From CAYVQU01 sp964453155 (GTDB lineage: Bacteria; Chloroflexota; Anaerolineae; Anaerolineales; UBA11858), in contig CAYVQU010000028.1 of the NCBI GenBank assembly GCA_964453155.1, positions 1 through 40,288 of the forward strand: a stretch of 40,288 nucleotides of DNA. The letters run 5' to 3'. The position numbers and the translations under genes are program-made. Shown here in pieces: positions 32,241-40,288 of this stretch (its first letter is position 1; every line of letters starts with the position of its first letter). Below the pieces are notes generated by a model, which was not told the DNA's origin, searched no databases, and was given only the letters and a program-made list of their open reading frames with translations.

Positions 32241-33062
32241 ATGTTTCAGGATCATTATTCAAAAAAGTACTGGCAGCGCGTATTCGGGGTAGGAATTGTG
32301 TTATTGCAGATTTTCCTATTCGGCTCGCAGCGGGTAAATGCTAAAACAAATGATTGCTTTCTGGTTCAGAGCGCGGGAAATGAAGCTGTGAATGGTCTCT
32401 ATCGCCAAATTGGAGCCCACAACCAAAAACCGGCCTACAAACATGCATCTGCGGAGTACTATGTATCATTTGACGCTTTGGGATATGGGTCAGAGTGGAA
32501 TCTGACAACCGCGGTCGGCGGCGGATTAGATTTGTATTTCATCCAATCCGATCAACAATCTGTCCCCGAAACAGGATGGTTGCATGGGTTGCGGGGATTG
32601 TATCCTGGAATGGTCATCAGTTGGGATGTCTGCCAAGAAGCAGGGAATGAAAGCCAAATTTTCGATTTGACTTGGGGCCAAACTTTAGAAGGTGCATTCG
32701 GCAAACAGGGAATTTTCACTCCTGAATCATTTACATCTGGCCATGTGGTTATCACTAAATTACCTGCGCGGGAGCTACCCCTGGCCCAGAATTTGCATCT
32801 CTATGGGAAAGGTATGCGAGTAGATTTTTATAATCAAGATGGTGCCAGCTACAAAACATTTCAGGGCCTGAATTATCTGTTTTTTAATTTGGATCGACAA
32901 ACGCGCAAACTGTGGTGGTCGGGTGAGTTGCAGATTTTCCATTTTGAGGCCAATCGGGGTTGGCAAGCCGTGCCTGGATTTTGGGTTCGTTCCCGTTGGC
33001 CGGGACGAATCGCCACATTAATAACCAGCCCGGGGATATTTGTTCTTGGAACTCAAAAATGA
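32241..33062 (+). CDS. Secreted hypothetical protein
   Basis: 273 residues with GGGAGG upstream of the ATG. The N-terminus is a signal peptide with a basic start, a hydrophobic core (VFGVGIVLLQIFLFG) and a likely cut after VNA. The mature part is mostly beta-strand in appearance, with many Gly, Trp and Tyr residues and two widely spaced cysteines (CFLV at the start and DVCQEAG in the middle). No domain is recognised. It sits between tRNA-Arg and the divIC-like gene, apparently as a single gene. Confidence 0.7.
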   Translation: MFQDHYSKKYWQRVFGVGIVLLQIFLFGSQRVNAKTNDCFLVQSAGNEAVNGLYRQIGAHNQKPAYKHASAEYYVSFDALGYGSEWNLTTAVGGGLDLYFIQSDQQSVPETGWLHGLRGLYPGMVISWDVCQEAGNESQIFDLTWGQTLEGAFGKQGIFTPESFTSGHVVITKLPARELPLAQNLHLYGKGMRVDFYNQDGASYKTFQGLNYLFFNLDRQTRKLWWSGELQIFHFEANRGWQAVPGFWVRSRWPGRIATLITSPGIFVLGTQK

Positions 33063-33102
33063 TAAGCTTGCAAACCACTTGACCTCGCGGTAAGATGAAT
33101 TT

Positions 33103-33492
33103 ATGAAAAAAATGAGCGGGAATCTACGTTACTTCGTGGCTTTTGTCGGAATTGGGATTTTGATTCTCATGGTCATTAGTTTTAACAACCGGGTTACCGA
33201 ACTACGGAAACTTGAAGCCGAAGCCGAAGAAATTGGTGCTCAGGTTTCTGAATTACAGGCCACCCATGATCTGCTCGGAACCCAGATTGCTCATGCTACC
33301 TCGGACGCGGCCGTAGAAGCATGGGCTTATGAAGAAGCCAAAATGATCCGAGAGGGTGACCACCCAATCGCGCCCCTGCCCTCAAATGATCAGAATGTAT
33401 TTCAAGATGAAATCCAATTCTCTCAATCATCGCTATCATTAGAAAACTGGCAGGTTTGGAAAGCCCTGTTTTTCGATTCAAACTCGCCTTGA
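33103..33492 (+). CDS. Septum formation initiator, FtsB/DivIC family
   Basis: 129 residues. A short cytoplasmic start is followed by one membrane helix (YFVAFVGIGILILMVISF) and a coiled coil (RVTELRKLEAEAEEIGAQVSELQ, residues about 30-60), then the family's conserved segment ending in EAWAYEEAKMIREGDHPI, the equivalent of the usual A-R-E-.-G...P-G-E pattern. Such proteins form part of the divisome with FtsL and FtsQ. The TTGACG box of the tRNA-Met promoter overlaps its last codons. Confidence 0.8.
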   Translation: MKKMSGNLRYFVAFVGIGILILMVISFNNRVTELRKLEAEAEEIGAQVSELQATHDLLGTQIAHATSDAAVEAWAYEEAKMIREGDHPIAPLPSNDQNVFQDEIQFSQSSLSLENWQVWKALFFDSNSP

Positions 33493-33517
33493 CGCAACCC
33501 CACCGGCGTGCTATAAT
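33489..33517 (+). promoter_or_regulatory. Promoter of initiator tRNA
   Basis: TTGACG (33489-33494) and TATAAT (33512-33517), 17-base spacer. The -35 box overlaps the stop codon of the preceding gene. Confidence 0.85.
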
Positions 33518-33537
33518 CTCGCCGCTCTACAAAACGA

Positions 33538-33609
33538 CGCGGGGTGGAGCAGTGGCAGCTCGTCGGGCTCATAACCCGAAGGTCCCAGGTTCGAGTCCTG
33601 GCCCCGCTA
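33538..33609 (+). tRNA. Initiator tRNA-Met (anticodon CAU)
   Basis: Cloverleaf with acceptor CGCGGGG/CCCCGCT, anticodon loop CTCATAA and T arm CCAGG-TTCGAGT-CCTGG. The first acceptor pair is C1 against U72, a mismatch, and the anticodon stem has three G-C pairs next to the loop (GGG/CCC): both are marks of the initiator. The D loop is short (AGTGGCA). CCA is not encoded. Confidence 0.95.
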
Positions 33610-33619
33610 CTAAAGAAGA

Positions 33620-33642
33620 ACCGTAGCTTTCCGAGCTACGGT
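33620..33642 (+). terminator. Terminator after initiator tRNA
   Basis: ACCGTAGCT and AGCTACGGT form a nine-bp stem with a five-base loop, followed by six T. Confidence 0.92.
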
Positions 33643-33777
33643 TTTTTGTTTACCTGACGAACCGCGGTTGAAATTTCCATAAAAAAGGAGAATTATGTGG
33701 TGAACCGCCGTTTGGAGGGTATGATGCTATTTAGAAAGGCTTTTGTGGGGAGGGCCAATACTAATTTACATCACTCA

Positions 33778-34407
33778 CTATAACCCTCTGTCGACGGTAT
33801 ATCGGATCAAATCCGCGGTGGTTTTCAGGTTGAGTTTTTCAAGAATTCGGGTTCGATAAGTGCTGACGGTTTTCGGGCTTAAACCGAGTTCGTGGGCAAT
33901 TTGGGATATCGATTGCCCACGGCCGATCGCCAGTAACACTTGAAATTCACGATCTGACAAGGCCTTATGTCGGTCGGTCAATTCAGGGGAAGCTAAGTCA
34001 TCGGCTAACATTTCGGCCATCGCCAAGGTTACATATTTTCCCCCACCAATCACCTTCCGGATTGCACCGAGCAGCTCTGCTGGAGCACTATCTTTGGTTA
34101 GATAGCCAAACGCGCCAGCTTTGAGCACCCGACGGGCGAAGTGCTCTTCAGGATACATACTCAACATTAACACCCGGGTATCCGGGCTGATCATTCGAAC
34201 TTGTTTGAGCACATCTAGGCCACTGCCATCGGGGAATGAGATATCCAATAATAAGATTTGATAGTCCCCCTCGCGAACTGCCTGGATGGTACCTTGGGCA
34301 GTATCCACTTCATAGACATCAATTGGACGTGAAATCTCGGCCAGAATGTCTTTCACCCCCCGGCGTACAATAGCATGATCGTCAGCAATCAAGATTTTGA
34401 TTACCAT
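33778..34407 (-). CDS. Response regulator, NarL/FixJ family
   Basis: 209 residues. Receiver domain at 1-120 with ADDH acidic pair, phospho-acceptor Asp55 in LLLDISFPDGSG and Lys in LTKDSAP; C-terminal LuxR-type HTH with LSDREFQVLLAIGRGQSISQ and LSPKTVSTYRTRILEKLNLK. It binds DNA on phosphorylation. The nearest kinase, with a HisKA_3 domain that typically partners this regulator class, is encoded just upstream in the same direction, so they are likely a pair, separated by a repeat-filled gap. Confidence 0.93.
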   Translation of the reverse strand: MVIKILIADDHAIVRRGVKDILAEISRPIDVYEVDTAQGTIQAVREGDYQILLLDISFPDGSGLDVLKQVRMISPDTRVLMLSMYPEEHFARRVLKAGAFGYLTKDSAPAELLGAIRKVIGGGKYVTLAMAEMLADDLASPELTDRHKALSDREFQVLLAIGRGQSISQIAHELGLSPKTVSTYRTRILEKLNLKTTADLIRYTVDRGL

Positions 34408-34759
34408 TAGGCTTTTCTTTCTGATACTTGGTTGATTTTGGCAAGAATATTGAATATTGTGTAGTGGTCAACAATACCTTGAACATTAACGTCATTGCGA
34501 ACGAAGCGGAGCGAAGTGCGGCAATCTGAATCTGCCAGGATGTAGACTGCTTCGGCGATAATGCTGCCTCGCAGTGACGTTAATTCTTTCATTGTTCAAG
34601 CTTCTATTGATGAGTACAGAATATTGAAAATTGCCTAGAACTTATCCATTTCATCCATAGTTTAGCATGAAATCTTAACCGCCCCAATAGTGCCATAGCA
34701 ATTCAAAATTAATTATTTGGCTATCCGGGGCAATTCACCAGTGCATTTGCTACCTATAT
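34408..34759. other. Intergenic region with nested inverted repeats
   Basis: No gene is supported in these 352 bases. Between 34478 and 34600 there is a composite palindrome described separately. The rest, up to the kinase stop, shows no clear promoter or other structure. Confidence 0.5.
34478..34600. repeat. Composite palindromic repeat with GTCATTGCGA core
   Basis: Outer arms CTTGAACA (34478-34485) and TGTTCAAG (34593-34600); next ATTAACGTCA (34485-34494) and TGACGTTAAT (34575-34584); inside GTCATTGCGA and GAAGCG/GGCAATCTG words face CTGCTTCGGCG and CTCGCAGTGAC. This matches the widely distributed GTCATTGCGA-type intergenic repeats, here embedded in another inverted repeat. Confidence 0.75.
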
Positions 34760-36313
34760 TCAGGTGATTTCTTGCTTGGTAGGCGGCCAGGGTATTTGCA
34801 CCCGAACCCTAGTTCCTCGCCCAGGTTTACCCTCGAATTCCATTGAACCACCCCACTGGGAAGCTCTTTCCCGCATACCCAAAATACCTAATGATCCAGA
34901 AGCAGTTCGTTCTTCATCTGTAAAACCTCGGCCGTCATCCCGCACAGTGAGTTGCAGATCGTTCTTGGCTATTTTCAAGTTCGCTTCGACTTTCTTAGCT
35001 TGAGCATGTCGAGCAACATTTGTGAGAATCTCTTGATATATCCGGAATAGGGTTGTTTGCAGGTCGGGATGAAGATCATAATCATCGGGGGGCAAGGATA
35101 TTGTGGCAATAATTTTCGACCGGAGACTGAATTCTTCGGAATACCACTCTAGGGCCGGCCACAAACCCAGTTGATCCAACACGCCCGGGCGTAAATCCGA
35201 AGAGATACGGCGGATGATTGTAATGGCGTCGTCAATCAGGTCATTCATTCTATCGAGGCGAATGCGGAGATCATCATCTGCATCAATCCGACGTTCTAAC
35301 CAGGCCAAATCCATTTTTAATCCTGTCAGCATTTGACCAAATTCATCATGAATCTCGCGAGAAATATGGGCGCGTTCCTCTTCGATCAGTGATTGGAGAT
35401 GGTTGGTAAGTGATCGCAATTGTTGGCGTGATTTCCGCAGCTCTGAATCAATATTTTTGCGTTCAGTAATATCTACGGATGTTCCCCAGATGCGGAACAA
35501 ATGATTGTCTTCAATGACGCTGGTTCCCGAATGTAGTCTAAATACTTTGCTCCCATCTCTAGTCGATCCTTCTTCTTCATAGTTTTTAAAACCATAACCA
35601 CCCAAAATCCAATCACGAACTGTCTCTTCTCCAGTGATGGGAGCATCACGATATGTCTCTCGGATTGTCGGTCTACTGCTGAGATACTCTTCGCTTGAAG
35701 AAAAACCATCCATATTGGCCATGGACTGGTTGACTTCAACCAGAAATGATTGATCTAAGATCCATTCAATCTGTTTTTCGATTGGAATGTTGATTGGCAT
35801 TGGTGGTCTGATTTCATAATTCCATACCCCTACCGGATTGTCGGCTACAAAAACCCGATACCGGGTTGCAATTTCACTCAGCTCTTGGGTGCGCGCGGCA
35901 ACCTGTTGCTCAAGGTCCATTTGTAATTGCCTGAGTTCCAGATGGGTACGAATTCTGGCTAACAATTCTTCAGGCACAAATGGTTTTTGAACGTAATCTA
36001 CGCCCCCAATATCTAAAGCTTTCACTTTTTCAGCGCTATCAAATAACGCGCTTAAAAATATCACTGGGATATCGGTTGTTTTTGGATCAGCTTTCAACCG
36101 GCGACACACTTCGAAACCGTCCATCCCCGGCATGATAATATCCAACAAGATCAAATCTGGTTGGTTTAGCTGAACAAATTGGAGTGCCAATTTTCCATGC
36201 GGGGCTGGGCGAACCCCGTATCCCTGCTCAGATAATATGTCATGGAGCAATTTTAAATTTGCCGGTTCATCATCAACAATTAAGATATCTGCTGGTATTT
36301 GTATGGAGTTCAT
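34760..36313 (-). CDS. Hybrid sensor kinase REC-PAS-HisKA_3
   Basis: 517 residues without membrane segments. An N-terminal receiver domain (about 8-125) has phospho-acceptor Asp58 in ILLDIIMPGMDG and Lys in VQKPF. A PAS-like domain follows (about 150-290, ending WGTSVDITERK). The NarL-class dimerisation domain has His322 in ISREIHDEFGQML, and the ATPase domain shows LTNVARHAQA, DDGRGF and GILGMRERASQWGG. The kinase likely passes phosphate to a NarL-type regulator such as the one downstream, and its own receiver domain can be fed by the large hybrid kinase encoded 19 bases upstream. Confidence 0.92.
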   Translation of the reverse strand: MNSIQIPADILIVDDEPANLKLLHDILSEQGYGVRPAPHGKLALQFVQLNQPDLILLDIIMPGMDGFEVCRRLKADPKTTDIPVIFLSALFDSAEKVKALDIGGVDYVQKPFVPEELLARIRTHLELRQLQMDLEQQVAARTQELSEIATRYRVFVADNPVGVWNYEIRPPMPINIPIEKQIEWILDQSFLVEVNQSMANMDGFSSSEEYLSSRPTIRETYRDAPITGEETVRDWILGGYGFKNYEEEGSTRDGSKVFRLHSGTSVIEDNHLFRIWGTSVDITERKNIDSELRKSRQQLRSLTNHLQSLIEEERAHISREIHDEFGQMLTGLKMDLAWLERRIDADDDLRIRLDRMNDLIDDAITIIRRISSDLRPGVLDQLGLWPALEWYSEEFSLRSKIIATISLPPDDYDLHPDLQTTLFRIYQEILTNVARHAQAKKVEANLKIAKNDLQLTVRDDGRGFTDEERTASGSLGILGMRERASQWGGSMEFEGKPGRGTRVRVQIPWPPTKQEIT

Positions 36314-36332
36314 TCGGCACTCAAAAAGGGGA

Positions 36333-39300
36333 TCAATTCAAAAGCTCCAAAAGTTGGTCATAATCATATTGATTCACCAATTCGGTCAAGTATTTTGCTA
36401 AATCTGGATTCACCTGGTCAACTTCTGTGATCAATCTAGACAGGGTGTCCAGGTGACCACCCATCGCGGCATCTCGCATGTCGGCAGTTAATTCCGAGGA
36501 AAGTGCGGCCATCATTACAGTTAAATCCGGCGCGGCCAAAGTCTCTTTTTCTGGTGAGCTTGCATCCTGAGTGGCAAATTGATATTCGACTGCCAAATGC
36601 TCATGAAGCGTTTCAAAAATGACATTCTCTTTGAAAGGTTTCCGGATAAAACCATCGGCGCCAATTTCGAGAATCTCGCGCCGATTTTCCTCGAAGGCAC
36701 TGGCTGTAACCGCAATGACCGGGATATGCTGCCATTCGGGGTCGGCCTTGATCTCTTTGGTTGTCACGCGGCCATCCATCACGGGCATGTTCATATCCAT
36801 TAGAATAACATCTGGCTGCCGGTTTTTCAACCTCTGGAGGGCCTCAAATCCATTGGCAGCTTCTTGAACGGTAAAACCAACGCGCGTCAAGATCAGATTC
36901 AATAACTCGCGATCAGCTGGATTATCATCGACGACCAAAATCTCAAAAGCACGCTGTCCAGGTGCCAAGCCCTCAACCTGACGGGTTGATGACGGTGGCT
37001 GAATGGCTTGTTGATCCCCACGCTGCACAGATACTGCAACCTCGAACCGACTACCCCCTCCGATCTGACTGGTGACTTCGATCGTGCCCCCCATCAAATC
37101 GACATACTGTTTGGTAATCGACAAACCTAACCCGGTGCCTTCCTGGATACCAACCCCACTGGCTGTTTGTTCAAATGGGATAAACAACTTTTCTATTTCT
37201 TCTGGAGAAATCCCAACCCCAGTATCTTGAACCATAAACCAGAGGCTAACAGTATTAGCATTGAAATTCTCAGTCGAAACATGTAAGGTGATATTTCCCT
37301 GCGGAGTGAACTTGATTGCATTTCCAAGTAGATTGATGAGAATTTGGCGGATTTTGCTCTCATCGCCATACAATGGCATTTCCAGATCTGCATTCTGGCT
37401 ACTCACATTAAAAATGAGGCCTTTGGTATTGGCGCGATAACCATAAGTAGTTTCCAGATCAAATATTAAATTCCGCAGGCTGAAATTATTGGGATTGAGA
37501 GTCGTCCGTCCAGCTTCAATTTTAGACATTTCTAAGACATCATTGATCAAATTGAGCAAGTGTTCGCCACTCCGCACGATGGTTTGGATCCGGTTGTGTT
37601 GTTCGGTTTGCAAACTTGGATCGCGCTCCAGTAACTGAGAAAAACCCAAAATGGCATTCATTGGCGTGCGAATTTCATGCGACATATTTGCCAGGAATAC
37701 GCTTTTGGCTTGATTAGCTTTCTCGGCTTCTTCCTTCGCTTCCTGGAGGGCAGCTTGCGAAATTTCAAGCTCCGCCAGGGCTTCCTCAGTTCGCAGGCGC
37801 ATCCGATTGGCATCCTGCATCACACTCATGGCCGCCCGGCGGGATTTCTCTAATTCTTGGGTGCGAGCAGATACTTGATTTTCTAATTGATCGCGATGCG
37901 TTCGGAGTTGATCTTCATATTGCTTCAGGGCATATAGATGCCCTATCGTGACGGCATATAACCCTAATAATTCTCGATCTGCTTCAGTCAGGGGGTTTTT
38001 CTGGATAAAGTTATCGATACTAATATAACCGATATTCCGTTCGCCATCCCAAATCGTAGCTGCGGCTTGAGCACCACTGCCTACGACTTCACTCTCGGTG
38101 TCGAGTAAATTGCGTTCTGGCCAGATTGAAGTTGCCGGTTGCTCATGCGATAGTAATTCCCTGGTTATCTCGTCGAAAGTGTGGGATAAGCCCCGCTCAT
38201 CGCGAATATTGCCAGCCTCATCAATGCCATAAGTACCGGTAAGTTTTTCAGGATCTTCACTGCGGAACCAAATACCGATCCGATCAAATCCTAACCTTTT
38301 CCGCCCTAATTCCACCGCGCTACGACAAAGTGCGTCGATCGATGACGCTTTTGAGATATCAACGCTGATTGAAATCAAACTTTGCAATCGTTCTTGAAAA
38401 CGGAGCTCTTTTTCTCGCTGTTCTTGGATTGCATTTTCTCCCTGTTTTCTCTCAGTGATATCCCGGATGATACTCTGAATATAGCGTGGAGTACCATCAG
38501 CATAACGTAAGATTGAAACATTGATTTCGGCTGGAAAAAGCGTTCCATCTTTTTTCCGCATTGTTCGTTCAAAGGCTGGAAATTCGGTTCCCTGCAATAA
38601 GGCTTCTAAATTTTTGCTGGCTTGTTTAAGTTCTTGATGATCAGTTACATCTTCAAACGTCAACTGCATTAATTCATCAATCGAATAACCGAGGCTATCG
38701 GCGATCTTTTGATTGACAGCCACAAAAGTACCATCGGGTTTTAATATCGTAATCCCATCATTGGCCTTTTCGAAGATAGCCCGGTACCGTTCTTCACTCT
38801 CCCGCAGCGTTTCTTCAGCCTGTTTGCGTTCGGCAATATCCCAGGCCAGATCAGCCAAGTGTGACACGACCCGGATATCCCGATCCGTATAATCGACGGG
38901 TTTGTTACCGATGCCCAAAATGGCTGTGATTTTGTCGCCGCGCATGACCGGGACTACCAATTGCCGGATCACTTCGGCATGCCCCTCCGGCAAACCTTTG
39001 CGATTTGGCAACGCGGTATAGTCATTATGGATCACCGGTTGCCGCTGATGGATACAATCCACCCAAACCCCAGCTTGATCTATTGGATAATGTAATCCTT
39101 TACCTTCGGCCTCACAAAACTCAGCCTTAGTACGGTTGGACCAGTTCTGGAGCGTAAGACTAATCTGATCGTCTTCAATGAAATGATAGAAACCGATCTG
39201 GCTGCTCGTCAATTTTTCGGCTTCGTTGAGGGTTTCTTCAAGTAATTCATCTAAAGAATGGGTTTCGGCAAAATCCAATAAATATATACGTGAAGCGTTG

Positions 39301-40187
39301 ATCACTTCAATTAATTTGCTATCCGTAATATCGCGGGTGATACCCACCACTCGGGTGGCACGCTGATTTTCAGCGCGGGCCACGGCCTTTGCCATACTCT
39401 GGACATATATCCAGTCGCCGTTTTTGTGCCGCAAGCGCGGATCAAGGTGATAAGTTTCCAGCCGACCGGCAATGAAGTCTTCATAAGTATTCTCAAACAT
39501 ACTGACATCATCGGGATGAACGCGGGCAACGAGCCACTCATAAATTTGATCATAAGGGGGCAGTTCATCCAGCTGGTAGCCCAGAATTTCAGCCCAGCGG
39601 TGGCTGTAATAACCATTTTTATCCCTGGGAATCGAGTGATCGTAAATTCCCGCCGCGCTAGCTTCTAAGGCGAGTTCAAGCCGTTGTTGGTTGCTCTCGA
39701 GATTGTCTTGATGAGCATGCAAATCTTGATTCGCAGCTAGCAATTCGGTAGTTCGCTTCTCAACCTGTTCCTCAAGGTTGGACCGCAGGCGAGAAAGAGC
39801 GATATGGGTTTCTATCCGGGCCAAAATTTCGGCTTCATGAAACGGTTTCGTGACGTAATCCTGACCTCCAGCTCGAAAACCTTCGAGTTTGGCTTCCATA
39901 TCTTCGAGCACACTTAAAAATATGACTGGGATGTGTTGATGCTCGGGATTGGCTTTTATCCGCCGGCAAACTTCGTAGCCGTCCAGGCCGGACATTTTGA
40001 TATCCAGTAGGATCAGTTCGGGCGGATTGGCCGCAATTTGTTTGAGGGCGGTCTGACCGTCGCGGTGGACGCGCGTATCGTAGCCGTGCTGCTCAAGAAA
40101 AGCAGATAATGTTCGCAAATTATTGGGGGTATCATCAATAATCATGATATCCCCTTTGCCGTTAAGATCGATCAAAGGATTTTTCAT
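36333..40187 (-). CDS. Large multi-sensor hybrid histidine kinase
   Basis: 1284 residues, soluble. Domain order: REC (about 12-135, Asp62 in LLDIKMSGLDG), PAS (about 175-290), GAF (about 295-455), PAS (about 465-585), GAF (about 605-755), coiled coil with SARTQELEKSRRAA, HisKA with FLANMSHEIRTPMNAILGF, HATPase with LINLLGNAIKFTPQG, DTGVGIS and GTGLGLSITKQY, then a second REC (about 1085-1200, LMDMNMPVMDG) and a short helical end (DAAMGGHLDTLSRL, YDYDQLLELL) that may be a degenerate phosphotransfer domain without a clear His. It can integrate several small-molecule signals. GAF ligands are not predictable here. It is the first gene of a two-kinase operon. Confidence 0.93.
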   Translation of the reverse strand: MKNPLIDLNGKGDIMIIDDTPNNLRTLSAFLEQHGYDTRVHRDGQTALKQIAANPPELILLDIKMSGLDGYEVCRRIKANPEHQHIPVIFLSVLEDMEAKLEGFRAGGQDYVTKPFHEAEILARIETHIALSRLRSNLEEQVEKRTTELLAANQDLHAHQDNLESNQQRLELALEASAAGIYDHSIPRDKNGYYSHRWAEILGYQLDELPPYDQIYEWLVARVHPDDVSMFENTYEDFIAGRLETYHLDPRLRHKNGDWIYVQSMAKAVARAENQRATRVVGITRDITDSKLIEVINASRIYLLDFAETHSLDELLEETLNEAEKLTSSQIGFYHFIEDDQISLTLQNWSNRTKAEFCEAEGKGLHYPIDQAGVWVDCIHQRQPVIHNDYTALPNRKGLPEGHAEVIRQLVVPVMRGDKITAILGIGNKPVDYTDRDIRVVSHLADLAWDIAERKQAEETLRESEERYRAIFEKANDGITILKPDGTFVAVNQKIADSLGYSIDELMQLTFEDVTDHQELKQASKNLEALLQGTEFPAFERTMRKKDGTLFPAEINVSILRYADGTPRYIQSIIRDITERKQGENAIQEQREKELRFQERLQSLISISVDISKASSIDALCRSAVELGRKRLGFDRIGIWFRSEDPEKLTGTYGIDEAGNIRDERGLSHTFDEITRELLSHEQPATSIWPERNLLDTESEVVGSGAQAAATIWDGERNIGYISIDNFIQKNPLTEADRELLGLYAVTIGHLYALKQYEDQLRTHRDQLENQVSARTQELEKSRRAAMSVMQDANRMRLRTEEALAELEISQAALQEAKEEAEKANQAKSVFLANMSHEIRTPMNAILGFSQLLERDPSLQTEQHNRIQTIVRSGEHLLNLINDVLEMSKIEAGRTTLNPNNFSLRNLIFDLETTYGYRANTKGLIFNVSSQNADLEMPLYGDESKIRQILINLLGNAIKFTPQGNITLHVSTENFNANTVSLWFMVQDTGVGISPEEIEKLFIPFEQTASGVGIQEGTGLGLSITKQYVDLMGGTIEVTSQIGGGSRFEVAVSVQRGDQQAIQPPSSTRQVEGLAPGQRAFEILVVDDNPADRELLNLILTRVGFTVQEAANGFEALQRLKNRQPDVILMDMNMPVMDGRVTTKEIKADPEWQHIPVIAVTASAFEENRREILEIGADGFIRKPFKENVIFETLHEHLAVEYQFATQDASSPEKETLAAPDLTVMMAALSSELTADMRDAAMGGHLDTLSRLITEVDQVNPDLAKYLTELVNQYDYDQLLELLN

Positions 40188-40288
40188 TACTGGTAAATAA
40201 TTATGGTGCGGTAATCTCTACAATTCTTTCAAAATTCACTACCCTACATGTAGGATGAGTTTATCAGGTTGAAAGCGAAAAAAGACAT
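40188..40288. other. Upstream region of the hybrid kinase operon
   Basis: The window ends in the region before the kinase start. It is AT-rich and should hold the promoter; a small palindrome CTACATGTAG is seen near 40250. Nothing firmer can be said. Confidence 0.3.

Noticed and set aside
34407..34592. 61-codon minus-strand frame between regulator and kinase
   Set aside because: It lies entirely over the GTCATTGCGA-type inverted repeat, whose palindromic words explain the open frame.
40244..40258. CTACATGTAG palindrome as operator of the kinase operon
   Set aside because: Only ten bases long and close to the window edge; too short to support a claim.
1..40288. CRISPR array or rRNA genes
   Set aside because: No regularly spaced direct repeats with unique spacers and no rRNA-like conserved stretches were seen; the only repeat families are palindromic.

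Overview
The window looks like chromosomal DNA of a free-living bacterium, most likely Chloroflexota of the Anaerolineae type. This is inferred from Pro/Thr-rich linkers, AE-rich lipoproteins, large PAS/GAF hybrid kinases, a two-subunit class I fumarase and many palindromic intergenic repeats. No 16S gene or species marker is present, so the placement is tentative.

Positions 1 to about 10046 are the right-hand part of an integrated mobile element. Its left end lies outside the window. The element carries a minus-strand replication module (DnaB helicase, a winged-helix replisome organiser, a G40P-type helicase loader and a zinc-binding protein), small DNA-binding proteins (ribbon-helix-helix, a membrane-anchored HTH protein and a MerR-like excisionase) and a large serine integrase. 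The integrase gene ends exactly at the junction with a truncated host comEC. The comEC reading frame stops at its HIIAISG motif, so the element has split the competence channel gene. Three copies of a two-hairpin repeat lie between the replication genes; where one stem differs between copies, both sides change together.

Positions 10047-24000 are host sequence: the comEC 5' part; an autoregulated-looking cassette of two small membrane proteins and an XRE repressor with paired operators; a Zn-dependent phospholipase C-like protein; a NERD-like membrane protein; a family 2 glycosyltransferase, RNase HII and an S9 peptidase in overlapping order; a lipoprotein; a Ca2+-type P-ATPase with an acidic EF-hand-like loop; and a MacB/FtsX-type ABC exporter.

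Positions 24000-30800 hold a C4-dicarboxylate operon: class I fumarase alpha and beta, succinate dehydrogenase A, B, C and D, and malic enzyme. Together they interconvert succinate, fumarate, malate and pyruvate. Almost every intergenic gap carries a different inverted repeat.

Positions 30800-40288 hold signalling and housekeeping genes: a response regulator fused to a class III adenylate cyclase under a palindromic promoter; tRNA-Arg(CCU) and initiator tRNA-Met, each with its own promoter and terminator; a secreted protein; a DivIC/FtsB-like division protein; and a phosphorelay block (NarL-type regulator, REC-PAS-HisKA_3 kinase and a 1284-residue multi-sensor hybrid kinase).
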